64,000 bases of DNA from Mesorhizobium australicum (lineage in GTDB: Bacteria > Pseudomonadota > Alphaproteobacteria > Rhizobiales > Rhizobiaceae), in contig NZ_FXBL01000004.1 in assembly GCF_900177325.1 (NCBI RefSeq), positions 3,472,001 to 3,536,000 of the forward strand, read 5' to 3'. Made by a program: the position numbers and the translations under genes. The notes below the pieces were generated by a model that saw only the letters and a program-made list of their open reading frames with translations, did no database searches and was not told the origin of the DNA. This document shows, in pieces, positions 27,974 through 35,969 of the stretch (position 1 is the first letter of the stretch; each line of letters begins with the position of its first letter).

Positions 27974-28789
27974 TCAGCCACCGAGCGCATTGCGCAGAGC
28001 GCCGTGCAGCGCTGAAAAGCCGGGCGCCGAGATAAGCGGCAGTCCCAGCCTTCGCTTCGTCCATCCGGCGACCCGGAGCGCCGTCGCGGCCGGTTCGTGG
28101 AGCCTTGCCAGGCTCCAGCTCCGGCAGTCGATCGCCGCCGCGTCGGCGCGGCCTTCCGCTACCGCGCGGATGGAGAGCCGGTGGCTCCCCGTTTCGAGCA
28201 GGTTTGAGAAGATCGAGAACCCGGCGCCCGCGGCTTCGAGATCCGCTTTCAGCGCCAGCCGTCCTGACATGGAATGCGGCTCGTTGAAGGCGAGACGTGC
28301 GCGTTGCAGGAGATCGAGCGGCAGAGAGGCCTCGCCATCTGCCGGCGCCTCGGCATCGCCCTCCGGCCTGCCGGAATGGGACATGTTCCCGCGCCGCATC
28401 ACGATCGCGCTCGAATAGAATTGGCCTTCTCCCCCTGCGATGCCGGAATAGTCCGACTGGCCGACGACCGTTACCTGAGCGGCAAGCCCGGTCTCTTTCA
28501 TCGGTCCCCAGCATGTCTGCGCAAGCAGCAGCGCCGGATGCCGCCAGAGCGTTGGAAGGTCCAGTCCTTCGGGCGGCAATGTCGCCGGGTCAGGTGCGAC
28601 GACACGGCCCTCCGCGTCGCGGATACCGCCCTGCACCGCCGGGAGATCGGCATTGCGGCGCACGAGACGTTCGGGAGCCTCGACGCCGGCCGCGCGAAGC
28701 CTGTCGCGGATCACGGCCCATTCGGCATCGACCTCTTCGCGTCGTTCGGGCCAGTCGTACATCGGAAGCGCGGCGATGAACGAAGTCAT
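27974..28789 (-). CDS. PhnD/SsuA/TauA-like periplasmic-binding-fold protein
   Basis: 271 residues with features of the phosphate/phosphonate-binding (PF12974) family: MYDWPERREEV at the start, TCWGPMKETGL, FNEPHSMSGRLALKADL and the GRADAAAIDCRSW segment, where phosphonate-binding proteins coordinate ligand. No signal peptide is visible (MTSFIAALPM), so it may be cytosolic and act as a sensor or in transport of a non-exported type. No permease or ATPase is adjacent. ATG 28789 was chosen as the start; an upstream start at 28891 would add an Arg-rich stretch without support. It is convergent with the DddP-like gene. Confidence 0.8.
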   Translation of the reverse strand: MTSFIAALPMYDWPERREEVDAEWAVIRDRLRAAGVEAPERLVRRNADLPAVQGGIRDAEGRVVAPDPATLPPEGLDLPTLWRHPALLLAQTCWGPMKETGLAAQVTVVGQSDYSGIAGGEGQFYSSAIVMRRGNMSHSGRPEGDAEAPADGEASLPLDLLQRARLAFNEPHSMSGRLALKADLEAAGAGFSIFSNLLETGSHRLSIRAVAEGRADAAAIDCRSWSLARLHEPAATALRVAGWTKRRLGLPLISAPGFSALHGALRNALGG

Positions 28790-28838
28790 GCGGAAGAGAT
28801 GCCTCGCTTGGGCAAGCCGCGCAAGCGTCCTGTCACGC

Positions 28839-29852
28839 TCACTCCTTGGGCGGCTCTGCCGGCACCGGCGCGCTGCCCAGCCCGCCGACATTGTGCTGGC
28901 GCACGCGCGGCCGGAACGCCCTGCCCGGCTCCGGCCGCTGGCGCAGCACCGGATGGACGACCGGCTCCTTGGCGCGGAAGGCGTAGCTCCTCAGCAGCGC
29001 AAGATAGTTCGGATAGACATAGCCGCCGTTCATCGCAGCCCACTCGTCGCGCTTCTCGCGGAACCGCGCCGGCAGCCTGTACCAGGCGACCGTCGGCAGC
29101 TTGTGATGCACGAGGTGCAGGTTGTTGTTCAGGAAGAAGAACGACAGCGGCGAACGTTCGACGATGATCGTTCGCCCGTCCGGCCTTTCCGACCACTGGT
29201 GCTCGGCATAGGTGCGCACGGCAATGATCGACTGCCCCGCCCAGACGGGAACCAGGACGTAGAGCCACAGCGGCACGCCGAAGGCGACGATCACGACCGG
29301 CAGCACAATGGCGAGGCCCGCCGCATGATGCAGCCAAGCCAGCCGCACGGCCTTGTCGCCGGCGGCGATCAGCCGTGCTTCGGATGTCAGAAAGCCGATC
29401 GTGGCGAGTGGTGGACCGACGATCAGCCGGCCGACCATCGTATTGTTGATCCTGAGCAGGCCCTGCAGCCAACCCGGCATCGCCTCGTGCTGCCATCGCG
29501 CCTTGTAGTAGCTCTCCGGATCCTCGAACGGGTCAGTCAGCCGCTCGTCGGCATGGTGCTGGAGGTGCAAGGTCTTGTAGCGCCGGTAGGGATAGACCAG
29601 GCCAAGCGGCAGGCCGACCAGCACCTCGTTGACCCAGCCCGTCCGCGTCGGGTGGCCGTGCAGCGCCTCGTGGATCAGGGAGGAATGCAACGCCACGCTC
29701 AGCGCGAGAATGACGAATGCAGCAATCGGCCAAGACGGATAGAGGAACAGCCCCGCCGCGAGCCAGGCGCCATAGCAGGCGGCGATCAGCGCCACCGTCG
29801 GCCATTCGACGCCCGGCCCGCGTCCCCTTCGCCCCGTGTCCCGACCCGCCAT
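28839..29852 (-). CDS. Fatty acid desaturase
   Basis: 337 residues with predicted membrane segments and the three His boxes of membrane di-iron desaturases: HEALHGH (about 63-69), LHLQHHAD (about 97-104) and NLHLVHH near the C-terminus. It would introduce a double bond into membrane lipids or act on a related hydrophobic substrate. The start is uncertain; ATG 29852 is used because the residues before it are not conserved-looking. It is divergent from the XRE regulator across a repeat-rich control region. Confidence 0.87.
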   Translation of the reverse strand: MAGRDTGRRGRGPGVEWPTVALIAACYGAWLAAGLFLYPSWPIAAFVILALSVALHSSLIHEALHGHPTRTGWVNEVLVGLPLGLVYPYRRYKTLHLQHHADERLTDPFEDPESYYKARWQHEAMPGWLQGLLRINNTMVGRLIVGPPLATIGFLTSEARLIAAGDKAVRLAWLHHAAGLAIVLPVVIVAFGVPLWLYVLVPVWAGQSIIAVRTYAEHQWSERPDGRTIIVERSPLSFFFLNNNLHLVHHKLPTVAWYRLPARFREKRDEWAAMNGGYVYPNYLALLRSYAFRAKEPVVHPVLRQRPEPGRAFRPRVRQHNVGGLGSAPVPAEPPKE

Positions 29853-29933
29853 GCCGCCGTTCAAGCCTCTCGTCCCCCGGAATCTCGTGATTCCTGACAA
29901 CATCCTGTCAGCAGAGATTCGATGCTGCAACGC

Positions 29934-29990
29934 GACAATGCGCAGGATTCGTTGACATTGCGCATTAAAAACTTCAATTGTTGTGAATTG
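29934..29990. promoter_or_regulatory. Repeat-rich operator/promoter region upstream of the XRE gene
   Basis: GACAATGCGCA (29934-29944) and GACATTGCGCA (29954-29964) are near-identical direct repeats spaced exactly 20 bases apart. They overlap an inverted repeat AATGCGCA/TGCGCATT (29937-29944, 29959-29966). The TTGACA at 29952-29957 is a good -35 element. CAATT-GTTGTG-AATTG (29975-29990) is a palindrome at the expected -10 position. The layout looks like a repressor site over a promoter, probably bound by the XRE protein itself. Confidence 0.5.
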
Positions 29991-30011
29991 TAACCATTCG
30001 GGAGTGTTGGC

Positions 30012-30863
30012 ATGGACAAGCGCGACCTATCGAGCCTGTTCCGCGAGCGTCTTGGCAAGCTCGTGGACCGTGCGGGCGCGAGCCAGTCCGCCTTCGCGGC
30101 CTCCGTCGGCATCGACCGCTCGGCACTGTCGCAGCTCCTCTCGGGTGCCACCACGCGCCTGCCCCGCGCAGAGACGCTGCTAAACATCGCCGCCGAGCAC
30201 AAGGTATCGCTCGACTGGCTGATGGGTCTGTCGCAGGACGACGGCTCGACGGGCGATCTGCGCGCCAGCCTGGAGATCGAGGAAGAGCAGGGAGGCTATG
30301 ATCGAACGCTGCTGGCGAAATGGCATGCGGAGGCGATCGGCACCAAGATCCGCTATGTGCCGGCTGGCCTGCCCGACCTGCTGCGCTCTGACGAACTGAT
30401 CGCCTACGAGGCCGAGATCTCCAACCGCAATCTTGAGGCCAAGATCGATGAGGTGCAGTACCGCATCGGTTACAATCGCCGGCCGGAGACCGACATGGAG
30501 GTCTGCATGCCGCGGCACACGCTGGAAATCTTCGCTGATGGCCGCGGCATCTGGTCCGGTGTTCCGGCCAAGCTGCGCCGCCGTCAGCTCGATCACATGG
30601 CCGACCTGATCGACGAACTCTACCCGGCCTTCCGCCTTTATCTCTATGACGGGCGGCTGCGCTATTCGATCCCGTATACGATATTCGGCCCGATCCGCGC
30701 CGCGATCTATGTCGGCGACATGTATCTGGTCCTCAACGCCACCCCGCCGATCCGCACGCTGACTCGGCATTTCGACAATCTGATACGTGCTGCCGAGGTG
30801 AACGCGCACGAAGTCGCCGCCTTTGCGCGAGGCCTGCGCGACCGAGCGATTGACCGCATATAA
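30012..30863 (+). CDS. XRE family transcriptional regulator
   Basis: 283 residues. Residues about 10-70 form a helix-turn-helix (GASQSAFAASVGIDRSALSQLL followed by ETLLNIAAEHKVSLDWLMGL). The remaining 200 residues have no recognised domain but contain conserved-looking alternating charged and aromatic segments, possibly a sensor domain. It lies just before the homocysteine methyltransferase-like gene and its TAA stop sits inside that gene's operator palindrome, so it could control that gene and itself. The divergent desaturase gene may also be a target. Confidence 0.87.
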   Translation: MDKRDLSSLFRERLGKLVDRAGASQSAFAASVGIDRSALSQLLSGATTRLPRAETLLNIAAEHKVSLDWLMGLSQDDGSTGDLRASLEIEEEQGGYDRTLLAKWHAEAIGTKIRYVPAGLPDLLRSDELIAYEAEISNRNLEAKIDEVQYRIGYNRRPETDMEVCMPRHTLEIFADGRGIWSGVPAKLRRRQLDHMADLIDELYPAFRLYLYDGRLRYSIPYTIFGPIRAAIYVGDMYLVLNATPPIRTLTRHFDNLIRAAEVNAHEVAAFARGLRDRAIDRI

Positions 30864-30880
30864 AGACTTCTTTATATCAT
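30850..30880 (+). promoter_or_regulatory. Promoter with perfect operator palindrome before the homocysteine methyltransferase gene
   Basis: ATATAAAGA-CT-TCTTTATAT (30858-30877) is a perfect 9-base inverted repeat with a 2-base centre. It lies between TTGACC (30850-30855) and TTATAT (30872-30877), the likely -35 and -10 elements at 16-base spacing, a classic position for a repressor. From memory it resembles the palindrome of the methionine-cycle regulator SahR in alphaproteobacteria (ATAAAGA...TCTTTAT); this needs checking. It overlaps the last codons of the XRE gene. Confidence 0.6.
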
Positions 30881-30910
30881 TATTCGATCTTCCAATCGGA
30901 AAGCCTTCCC

Positions 30911-31921
30911 ATGACGAACCCGATCGACGCGCTCCTTGCCGAGAAGGGCATGCTGCTTGCCGACGGCGCGACCGGCACCAATCTCTTCGCCATGGGGCTC
31001 GCCGCCGGCGAGGCGCCGGAACTCTGGAACACGGCTGACCCGGACAAGATCGTCGCTCTCCATCAGGGCTTCGTCGACGCGGGCGCCGATATCATCCTGA
31101 CCAACTCCTTCGGCGGCACCCGCCAGCGCCTCAAGCTGCACAACGCGCAGGAACGCGTGCACGAGCTGAACAAGGCGGCGGCTGAGATCGCGCGCCGTGT
31201 CGCCGATAGAGCGGACCGCAAGGTCATCGTCGCCGGCTCCATCGGCCCGACCGGCGAATTGCTCGAACCTCTCGGTGCAATGACCTATGCCGAGGCCGTG
31301 GAGGCTTTCGCTGAACAGATCGAGGGCCTGAAGGCTGGCGGCGCCGACGTGGCCTGGATCGAGACCATGTCAGCGCCGGACGAAATCCGGGCGGCCGCCG
31401 AGGCCGCGATCCGCGTCGGTCTGCCCTACACCTACACCGCATCCTTCGACACAGCCGGCCGCTCGATGATGGGGCTGCATCCGAAAGACATCCACGGCGT
31501 CGCCCAAGGCATGGCCGAGTTGCCGGTCGCTGTCGGCGCCAATTGCGGCGTTGGCGCCTCCGACATCCTCTCCTCGCTGCTCGACATGACGGAGGCAGCT
31601 CCGGAGGCGACCGTCATTGTCAAGGGCAATTGCGGCATACCCGAATTCCGCGGCGCGGAGATCTACTATTCCGGCACACCTGAGCTGATGGGCGACTACG
31701 CCCGCCTCGCCATCGACGCAGGCGCGAAGATCATCGGCGGCTGCTGCGGCACCTCCTTCGTCCACTTGAAGGCGATCCGCGACGCTATCGACAGCCACGT
31801 CAAGGCTGCCCGCCCAACCGTCGAGGACGTCGTCGCTCGCATCGGCCCGATGCGCAACAAGCCGGCCAACGAAAGCGGCGTGCCGTCCGGCGAACGCCGC
31901 GAGCGCCGGCGCCGCGGCTGA
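30911..31921 (+). CDS. Betaine-homocysteine methyltransferase-like S-methyltransferase
   Basis: 336 residues with a zinc-dependent homocysteine methyltransferase TIM barrel. GANCGVG (Cys212) and GGCCGT (Cys278, Cys279) supply the three zinc cysteines, and LADGATGTNL starts the domain. In Sinorhizobium a homologue (Bmt) methylates homocysteine with glycine betaine as donor, giving methionine and dimethylglycine; cobalamin-dependent methionine synthase (MetH) is much larger. The neighbouring FAD/GcvT dehydrogenase would take the dimethylglycine product. The Arg-rich tail after about residue 315 (ERRERRRRG) is unusual and may be a disordered extension. Control is likely through the palindrome directly upstream. 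Confidence 0.87.
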   Translation: MTNPIDALLAEKGMLLADGATGTNLFAMGLAAGEAPELWNTADPDKIVALHQGFVDAGADIILTNSFGGTRQRLKLHNAQERVHELNKAAAEIARRVADRADRKVIVAGSIGPTGELLEPLGAMTYAEAVEAFAEQIEGLKAGGADVAWIETMSAPDEIRAAAEAAIRVGLPYTYTASFDTAGRSMMGLHPKDIHGVAQGMAELPVAVGANCGVGASDILSSLLDMTEAAPEATVIVKGNCGIPEFRGAEIYYSGTPELMGDYARLAIDAGAKIIGGCCGTSFVHLKAIRDAIDSHVKAARPTVEDVVARIGPMRNKPANESGVPSGERRERRRRG

Positions 31922-31927
31922 CCGGCA

Positions 31928-32386
31928 CTACGGTCCTCGAGCGCGCCCGGAGCCTTCCAGGACTTTTCGCAGGACCGTTTCGTATCGGCTTTCGGCAGCA
32001 CGCAGCCAGTCGAAGGCCGCGCCCCATGCCTTTGTGTCGGTCATCGCCGTTGGCCGGTCCGTCAGGTAGCACAGCGGATAGTCGCCACGCAGCGCAGCCC
32101 CCAGCGCTGTGCCCAGCTCCGGTTCGTAGGCCGACAATCGGCGCGCCGTCGCGGAATAGGGCTCTCCGCGATGGCCGCGAACGAAGAGGCCAACGCTGTG
32201 GTTGGTCAGGTAGAGCGAGATGACGGTCTCGTCATTCACCACCCGCCACCGCGAATAGAGGCTGCCATGAGACAGGCCGGGGCCGCGCGCCGCGGCGAAA
32301 CGCTTCCAGAAGAGCTGGATATCCTGGGAGCCCAACCGGCGCAGGCCGATCTCCGGCAGGTCCCATTCGTGTCGGCGTTCTTCCAT
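31928..32386 (-). CDS. Hypothetical protein, 152 residues
   Basis: An open frame with rhizobial codon bias, starting at ATG 32386. Residues show a mixed alpha/beta pattern (RWRVVNDETVISLYLTNHSVGLFVRGHRGE) and no membrane segment or known domain. It resembles uncharacterised proteins I recall from Mesorhizobium, but no function is known. It is convergent with the homocysteine methyltransferase gene, six bases apart. Confidence 0.65.
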   Translation of the reverse strand: MEERRHEWDLPEIGLRRLGSQDIQLFWKRFAAARGPGLSHGSLYSRWRVVNDETVISLYLTNHSVGLFVRGHRGEPYSATARRLSAYEPELGTALGAALRGDYPLCYLTDRPTAMTDTKAWGAAFDWLRAAESRYETVLRKVLEGSGRARGP

Positions 32387-32476
32387 AGGTATGGCTCCGT
32401 GCTCGGAGCAGGATGAGCGAAGGGCGCGGCAGCTTCAAGCGGCCGCGCTCTCACTGCTGACGCCTGCGCTCAGGGC

Positions 32477-33061
32477 TTACAGGTCCTCGATCTCGCGCCG
32501 GGCCTTCTTCAGGATCTCGCGCGCCTTCTCGACCTGTTCGCGCGACCAGTCGCCGCGCATCTTCTGGCGCAGCGCAAAGCCGAGGCCGCGCATCTCCTCG
32601 CCGATCGCAGCACCGCCCATGCGTCCGGAGACGTGGCGGATCTGCGCCCTGATCCGCTCGAGTTCGGCGGCGTTTTCTTCCAGATAGGCCTTGCCGGCAT
32701 CGGTGATGCGATAGAGCCGCTTGTTGCCATCCGCCTCCGAGACGACGAGGTCGGCCTCCTCCAGCATCTGCAACATCGGGTAAATCGCGCCCGGACTCGG
32801 GCTGTAGGTTCCATCGAACATGGCTTCGAGTGCCTTGATGATGTCGTAGCCATGACGCGGCTCCTCGGCGATCAGGCCGAGAACAACCAGCCGTAATGCA
32901 CCGGGATCGAACATGCGCGGGCCGCGACCGCCGAACGGGCCGCCATGATGGCGTCCGAACGGAACGCCCCGGCCACCGGGTCCACGGCCGAACGGCCCCC
33001 GCCCTTCATGGCCTGCCATCTGCCAGTCGGCACAGTCTCGCTTGTGATGTCGTCCAAACAT
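32477..33061 (-). CDS. PadR family regulator with His/Gly-rich N-terminus (YqjI-like)
   Basis: 194 residues. The first 50 residues are rich in His, Gly and Arg (MFGRHHKRDCADW, FGRHHGGPFGGRGPRMF), followed by a winged-helix PadR domain (LRLVVLGLIAEEPRHGYDIIKALEAM, SPGAIYPMLQMLEEADLV). This architecture matches E. coli YqjI, a nickel/iron-responsive repressor of a ferric reductase gene. The metal-binding stretch suggests metal sensing here too. No yqjH-like gene is adjacent, so the target is unknown. ATG 33061 is supported by an operator just upstream and a GAAAGGAGC ribosome binding site. Confidence 0.85.
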   Translation of the reverse strand: MFGRHHKRDCADWQMAGHEGRGPFGRGPGGRGVPFGRHHGGPFGGRGPRMFDPGALRLVVLGLIAEEPRHGYDIIKALEAMFDGTYSPSPGAIYPMLQMLEEADLVVSEADGNKRLYRITDAGKAYLEENAAELERIRAQIRHVSGRMGGAAIGEEMRGLGFALRQKMRGDWSREQVEKAREILKKARREIEDL

Positions 33062-33074
33062 GAAAGCTCCTTTC

Positions 33075-33120
33075 AAAGATATATCGTGCGAACGACATAT
33101 CGTACAAAAGATATATCTTT
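33075..33120 (-). promoter_or_regulatory. PadR autoregulatory operator candidate
   Basis: AAAGATATATCTTT (33107-33120) is a perfect 14-base palindrome. A second AAAGATATATC half lies closer to the gene (about 33075-33085) and a CATATCG element between. The cluster is 15-60 bases upstream of the start, where a PadR-type dimeric repressor would bind its own promoter. Confidence 0.55.
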
Positions 33121-33134
33121 CAAGAGGCACCTCA

Positions 33135-33169
33135 AACGAAAAGGCCGGCGGGGTTTCCCCCCGCCGGCC
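33135..33169 (-). terminator. Rho-independent terminator of the sigma factor/VWA operon
   Basis: An 11-base perfect stem GGCCGGCGGGG/CCCCGCCGGCC (33143-33153 and 33159-33169) has a 5-base loop. Read on the minus strand it is followed by TTTTCGTTTG, a T-rich tail. It lies about 70 bases beyond the stop of the VWA gene at 33237. Confidence 0.75.
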
Positions 33170-33236
33170 TGCCTCGCCCGCCCATGGCGGCACGATCCCG
33201 GAAAGACCTTTGCGCGAGAGGTGCCGCCCCTCGCCG

Positions 33237-35261
33237 CTACCGCCTGCCGTCGAGCGCCGAGGCAAGGCGCACGAGGGAGAGGAACTCCCCGCGATAGCCG
33301 AACGTGTCGGCCCCGCGGGCGGCGGCGGCGATTTCCGAAATCCTGTCATAGCCGTAGGATGCAACCTGGCTGGTGCCGCGCAGCTTCTGGCCGAAGGCGG
33401 CGACCGCGACCGAGAAGCGCTGGTCGGCGGACGCTGCATCGAAGCTCGCGACCTCGTCGGCAGCCGTCACCGGCGTCGTGATCAGCTTGCTCACATCCTC
33501 GTTGGGCAGCTTGTAGCGGATCTTGACGAAGGCATACTCGTCGGCATTGGCGATGCCGGCCGCATTGTCCGTCCGCGCCTGGCCGTAGCGCAGGTCGTCG
33601 ATCTGCTGCGCCGGGCTGCCCTTCGGCGTGATCTCGTAGATCGCCGTCACCGAATGGCCCGAGCCGATCTCGCCGGCATCCACCTTGTCGTCGTTGAAGT
33701 CTTCGCGGTTGAGCGCGCGGGTCTCGTAGCCGATCAGGCGGTATTCGGCGATCGCCTGCGGATTGAACTCCACCTGCAGCTTCACGTCCTTGGCGATCGG
33801 GAACAGCGTCGATGAAGCCTCCTCGACCAGCGCCTTCTCGGCCTCGGCGAGCGTGTCGATATAGGCGGCCTGGCCGTTTCCGTTCTGGGCGATCTCCTGC
33901 ATCATCCGGTCGTTCAGGTTTCCCCGGCCGAAGCCGAGCACGGACAGGAACACGCCGCTCGCGCGCTTCTCCTCGATCAGCCGCTTCAGGTCGTCGTCAT
34001 CTGTCTGGCCGACATTGAAATCGCCGTCCGTCGCCAGCATCACCCGGTTGACGCCACCTTTTATGAAGGACTGCTGCGCCAGCCGGTAGGCTTCGCGCAG
34101 CCCGGCCTCTCCCGCGGTCGAGCCGCCGGGCGACAGGGTGTCGATCGCCGACAGGATCTTCGCCTTGTCCAACGCCTTGGTCGGCTCCAGCACGGTCCCC
34201 GCGTCGCCAGCATAGGTGACGATCGAGACGGTGTCGTCGGCGCCGAGCTTGTCGACCAGCATGCGGAAGGACGATTTCAGCAGCGGCAGCTTGTCCGGCG
34301 CGTCCATCGAGCCCGACACGTCGATCAGGAAGACGAGGTTCGCCTGCGGCTTCTCGGCCGGCTGCACATCGTAGCCCTTGATGGCAATGTGCATCAGCTT
34401 CGTCCCGGAATTCCACGGCGTCGGCATGACGGTCACGGTCGACCTGAAAGGCTCCGCCCTGTCGGCGGGCCCCGCCCAGTCATAGGGGAAGTAGTTCACC
34501 ATCTCCTCGACCCGAACCGTGTCGGCCTGCGGCAGCATGCCTTCCTTCAGCGAGCGCCGCACAAAGGCGTAGGACGCCGTGTCGACATCGATCGAGAAGG
34601 TCGAGACCGGGTTTTCAAGTGCCGACTTCACCGGGTTGCTGTCAAACTCAGTCAAACGTTCCATGTTCGGCGTCTGGCCGATGAAGGCATCGGCATCCGG
34701 CGACGGCGGCGCGATCAGGCGTTCCTGTGCGGCCAGCGGGGCCGCGGCACGGTTGGGCAGGGCCTGGCGGGTCGCAGCACCGCCGAGATTGGACATCTGA
34801 TCCATCGCCGGCTCGGCGGAGGTCGGCGCGGGCTGTGCTGCGACCGGAGGTGCGGCCTCGCTCTCCTGGACGGACGGCGAAGACGCGATCTCTTTGTGCG
34901 CCTCGGCCTGCGGCGCCGCCTTCGGCTTAGGCGCGTCGGCCGGCACCGTCACCGGCCCGCCGGCGTCGCGGCCGAGCATCAGCGGCGAGGTCTCCATCAG
35001 GTAGAAGGCGGAATAGCCCGCGACCGGCAGGGCGATGAGCGCGGCCAGGGCCGGGCTGGCGATGAGTTTGCGCGACATGAAAGACCTCCAAAGCGTGACT
35101 GCTTTGTCGGTGAGACGCGCACCCCGGCGCGTTCCTTGGGGAGCGGGAGAGATTTTTTCGTCGAAGGCCTCCAGCGCGGCCGAAAGCGCACGCTCCCGCG
35201 CGCCCTTCGTGGGCATCGGCATCTTCGAGCGGCCGAGCCGCGAAAGATCGTCGTCCGTCAT
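33237..35261 (-). CDS. YfbK-like von Willebrand factor A protein
   Basis: 674 residues. An N-terminal cytoplasmic segment (DDLSRLGRSKMPMPTKGARE) is followed by a membrane helix at about 65-85, an Ala/Pro-rich linker, the vWF_A N-terminal module (SFAR/STFSIDVDTASYAFVRR), then a VWA domain with the MIDAS motif FLIDVSGSM and a DUF3520-type C-terminal part. Rhizobial homologues have the same N-terminal extension, which is why ATG 35261 was chosen rather than 35348. The sigma factor gene stops two bases upstream, so the pair is cotranscribed; the VWA protein may be a membrane partner or anti-sigma-like component, which is inference. Confidence 0.88.
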   Translation of the reverse strand: MTDDDLSRLGRSKMPMPTKGARERALSAALEAFDEKISPAPQGTRRGARLTDKAVTLWRSFMSRKLIASPALAALIALPVAGYSAFYLMETSPLMLGRDAGGPVTVPADAPKPKAAPQAEAHKEIASSPSVQESEAAPPVAAQPAPTSAEPAMDQMSNLGGAATRQALPNRAAAPLAAQERLIAPPSPDADAFIGQTPNMERLTEFDSNPVKSALENPVSTFSIDVDTASYAFVRRSLKEGMLPQADTVRVEEMVNYFPYDWAGPADRAEPFRSTVTVMPTPWNSGTKLMHIAIKGYDVQPAEKPQANLVFLIDVSGSMDAPDKLPLLKSSFRMLVDKLGADDTVSIVTYAGDAGTVLEPTKALDKAKILSAIDTLSPGGSTAGEAGLREAYRLAQQSFIKGGVNRVMLATDGDFNVGQTDDDDLKRLIEEKRASGVFLSVLGFGRGNLNDRMMQEIAQNGNGQAAYIDTLAEAEKALVEEASSTLFPIAKDVKLQVEFNPQAIAEYRLIGYETRALNREDFNDDKVDAGEIGSGHSVTAIYEITPKGSPAQQIDDLRYGQARTDNAAGIANADEYAFVKIRYKLPNEDVSKLITTPVTAADEVASFDAASADQRFSVAVAAFGQKLRGTSQVASYGYDRISEIAAAARGADTFGYRGEFLSLVRLASALDGRR

Positions 35262-35263
35262 CG

Positions 35264-35824
35264 TCACGCTTCCCCGGCCTGGGCGACCAGCACCTTCAGC
35301 CGTTTCTTCGCTTCGTGGATGTGCCAGGAGACCGTCGGCTCGGCGCATCCCATGATCTCGGCCGCATCGCCATGCGACAGGTCCTCGCTATAGACGAGGA
35401 GCACCGCCTCGCGCTGCTTGTCCGGCAGCTTGCGCACCGCGTCCCACAGCGCGTCGGGGCGCTCGTCAGGTTCGGGCATCGCCTCGCCGAACGCCGCCGC
35501 ATGCACCCCGAAGGCAGCGGCCTTGCGGCTCTCGCGCATTACCTTGCGGCCGTGATCGCGCGCGACGTTCAACGTGAGCGCGTAGAGCCAGGTGGTGAAC
35601 GCGCCCTGCCCCGCAAAGGAACGGATCGACCGGCCGAGCCGCGCGCAGACCTCCTGCGCAATGTCCTCCGCATCGGCTTTGTGCCCGCACCATTTCCACG
35701 CGACGCGGAAGACGAAATCGTAGTGCCGCCCGACCAGTTCGGCGAATGCATCACGGTCGCCCGCTTTCGCGTGCGCGATCAGCTCCTCATCCGGCGCGCC
35801 GGTGTCGTCCGTAGCCAAGGCCAT
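35264..35824 (-). CDS. ECF-type RNA polymerase sigma factor
   Basis: 186 residues. Region 2 (FAELVGRHYDFVFRVAWKWCGHKADAEDIAQEV, read in two halves) and region 4 (LPDKQREAVLLVYSEDLSHGDAAEIMG, CAEPTVSWHIHEAKKRLK) of sigma-70 proteins are clear. It directs transcription of a small regulon in response to an unknown signal. It is placed two bases before the VWA gene. The N-terminal DDTGAPDEELIAHAKAGD is a typical ECF start, and ATG 35824 is the only sensible one. A repeat at -24/-12 or anti-sigma gene was not recognised. Confidence 0.9.
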   Translation of the reverse strand: MALATDDTGAPDEELIAHAKAGDRDAFAELVGRHYDFVFRVAWKWCGHKADAEDIAQEVCARLGRSIRSFAGQGAFTTWLYALTLNVARDHGRKVMRESRKAAAFGVHAAAFGEAMPEPDERPDALWDAVRKLPDKQREAVLLVYSEDLSHGDAAEIMGCAEPTVSWHIHEAKKRLKVLVAQAGEA

Positions 35825-35969
35825 GTCTGTTCCTTGGACGAGGCCAATAGGGCATTCCTTGGGTGAGCAGGGAAATTTTTCGGCATTTTCTGCATCGACG
35901 ACCGAGGACCGAATTTCCGGCGAACCTTTCGCTCCCTTGTGGGTTCTGGTTCCAAACCAAAGGAGCCAT

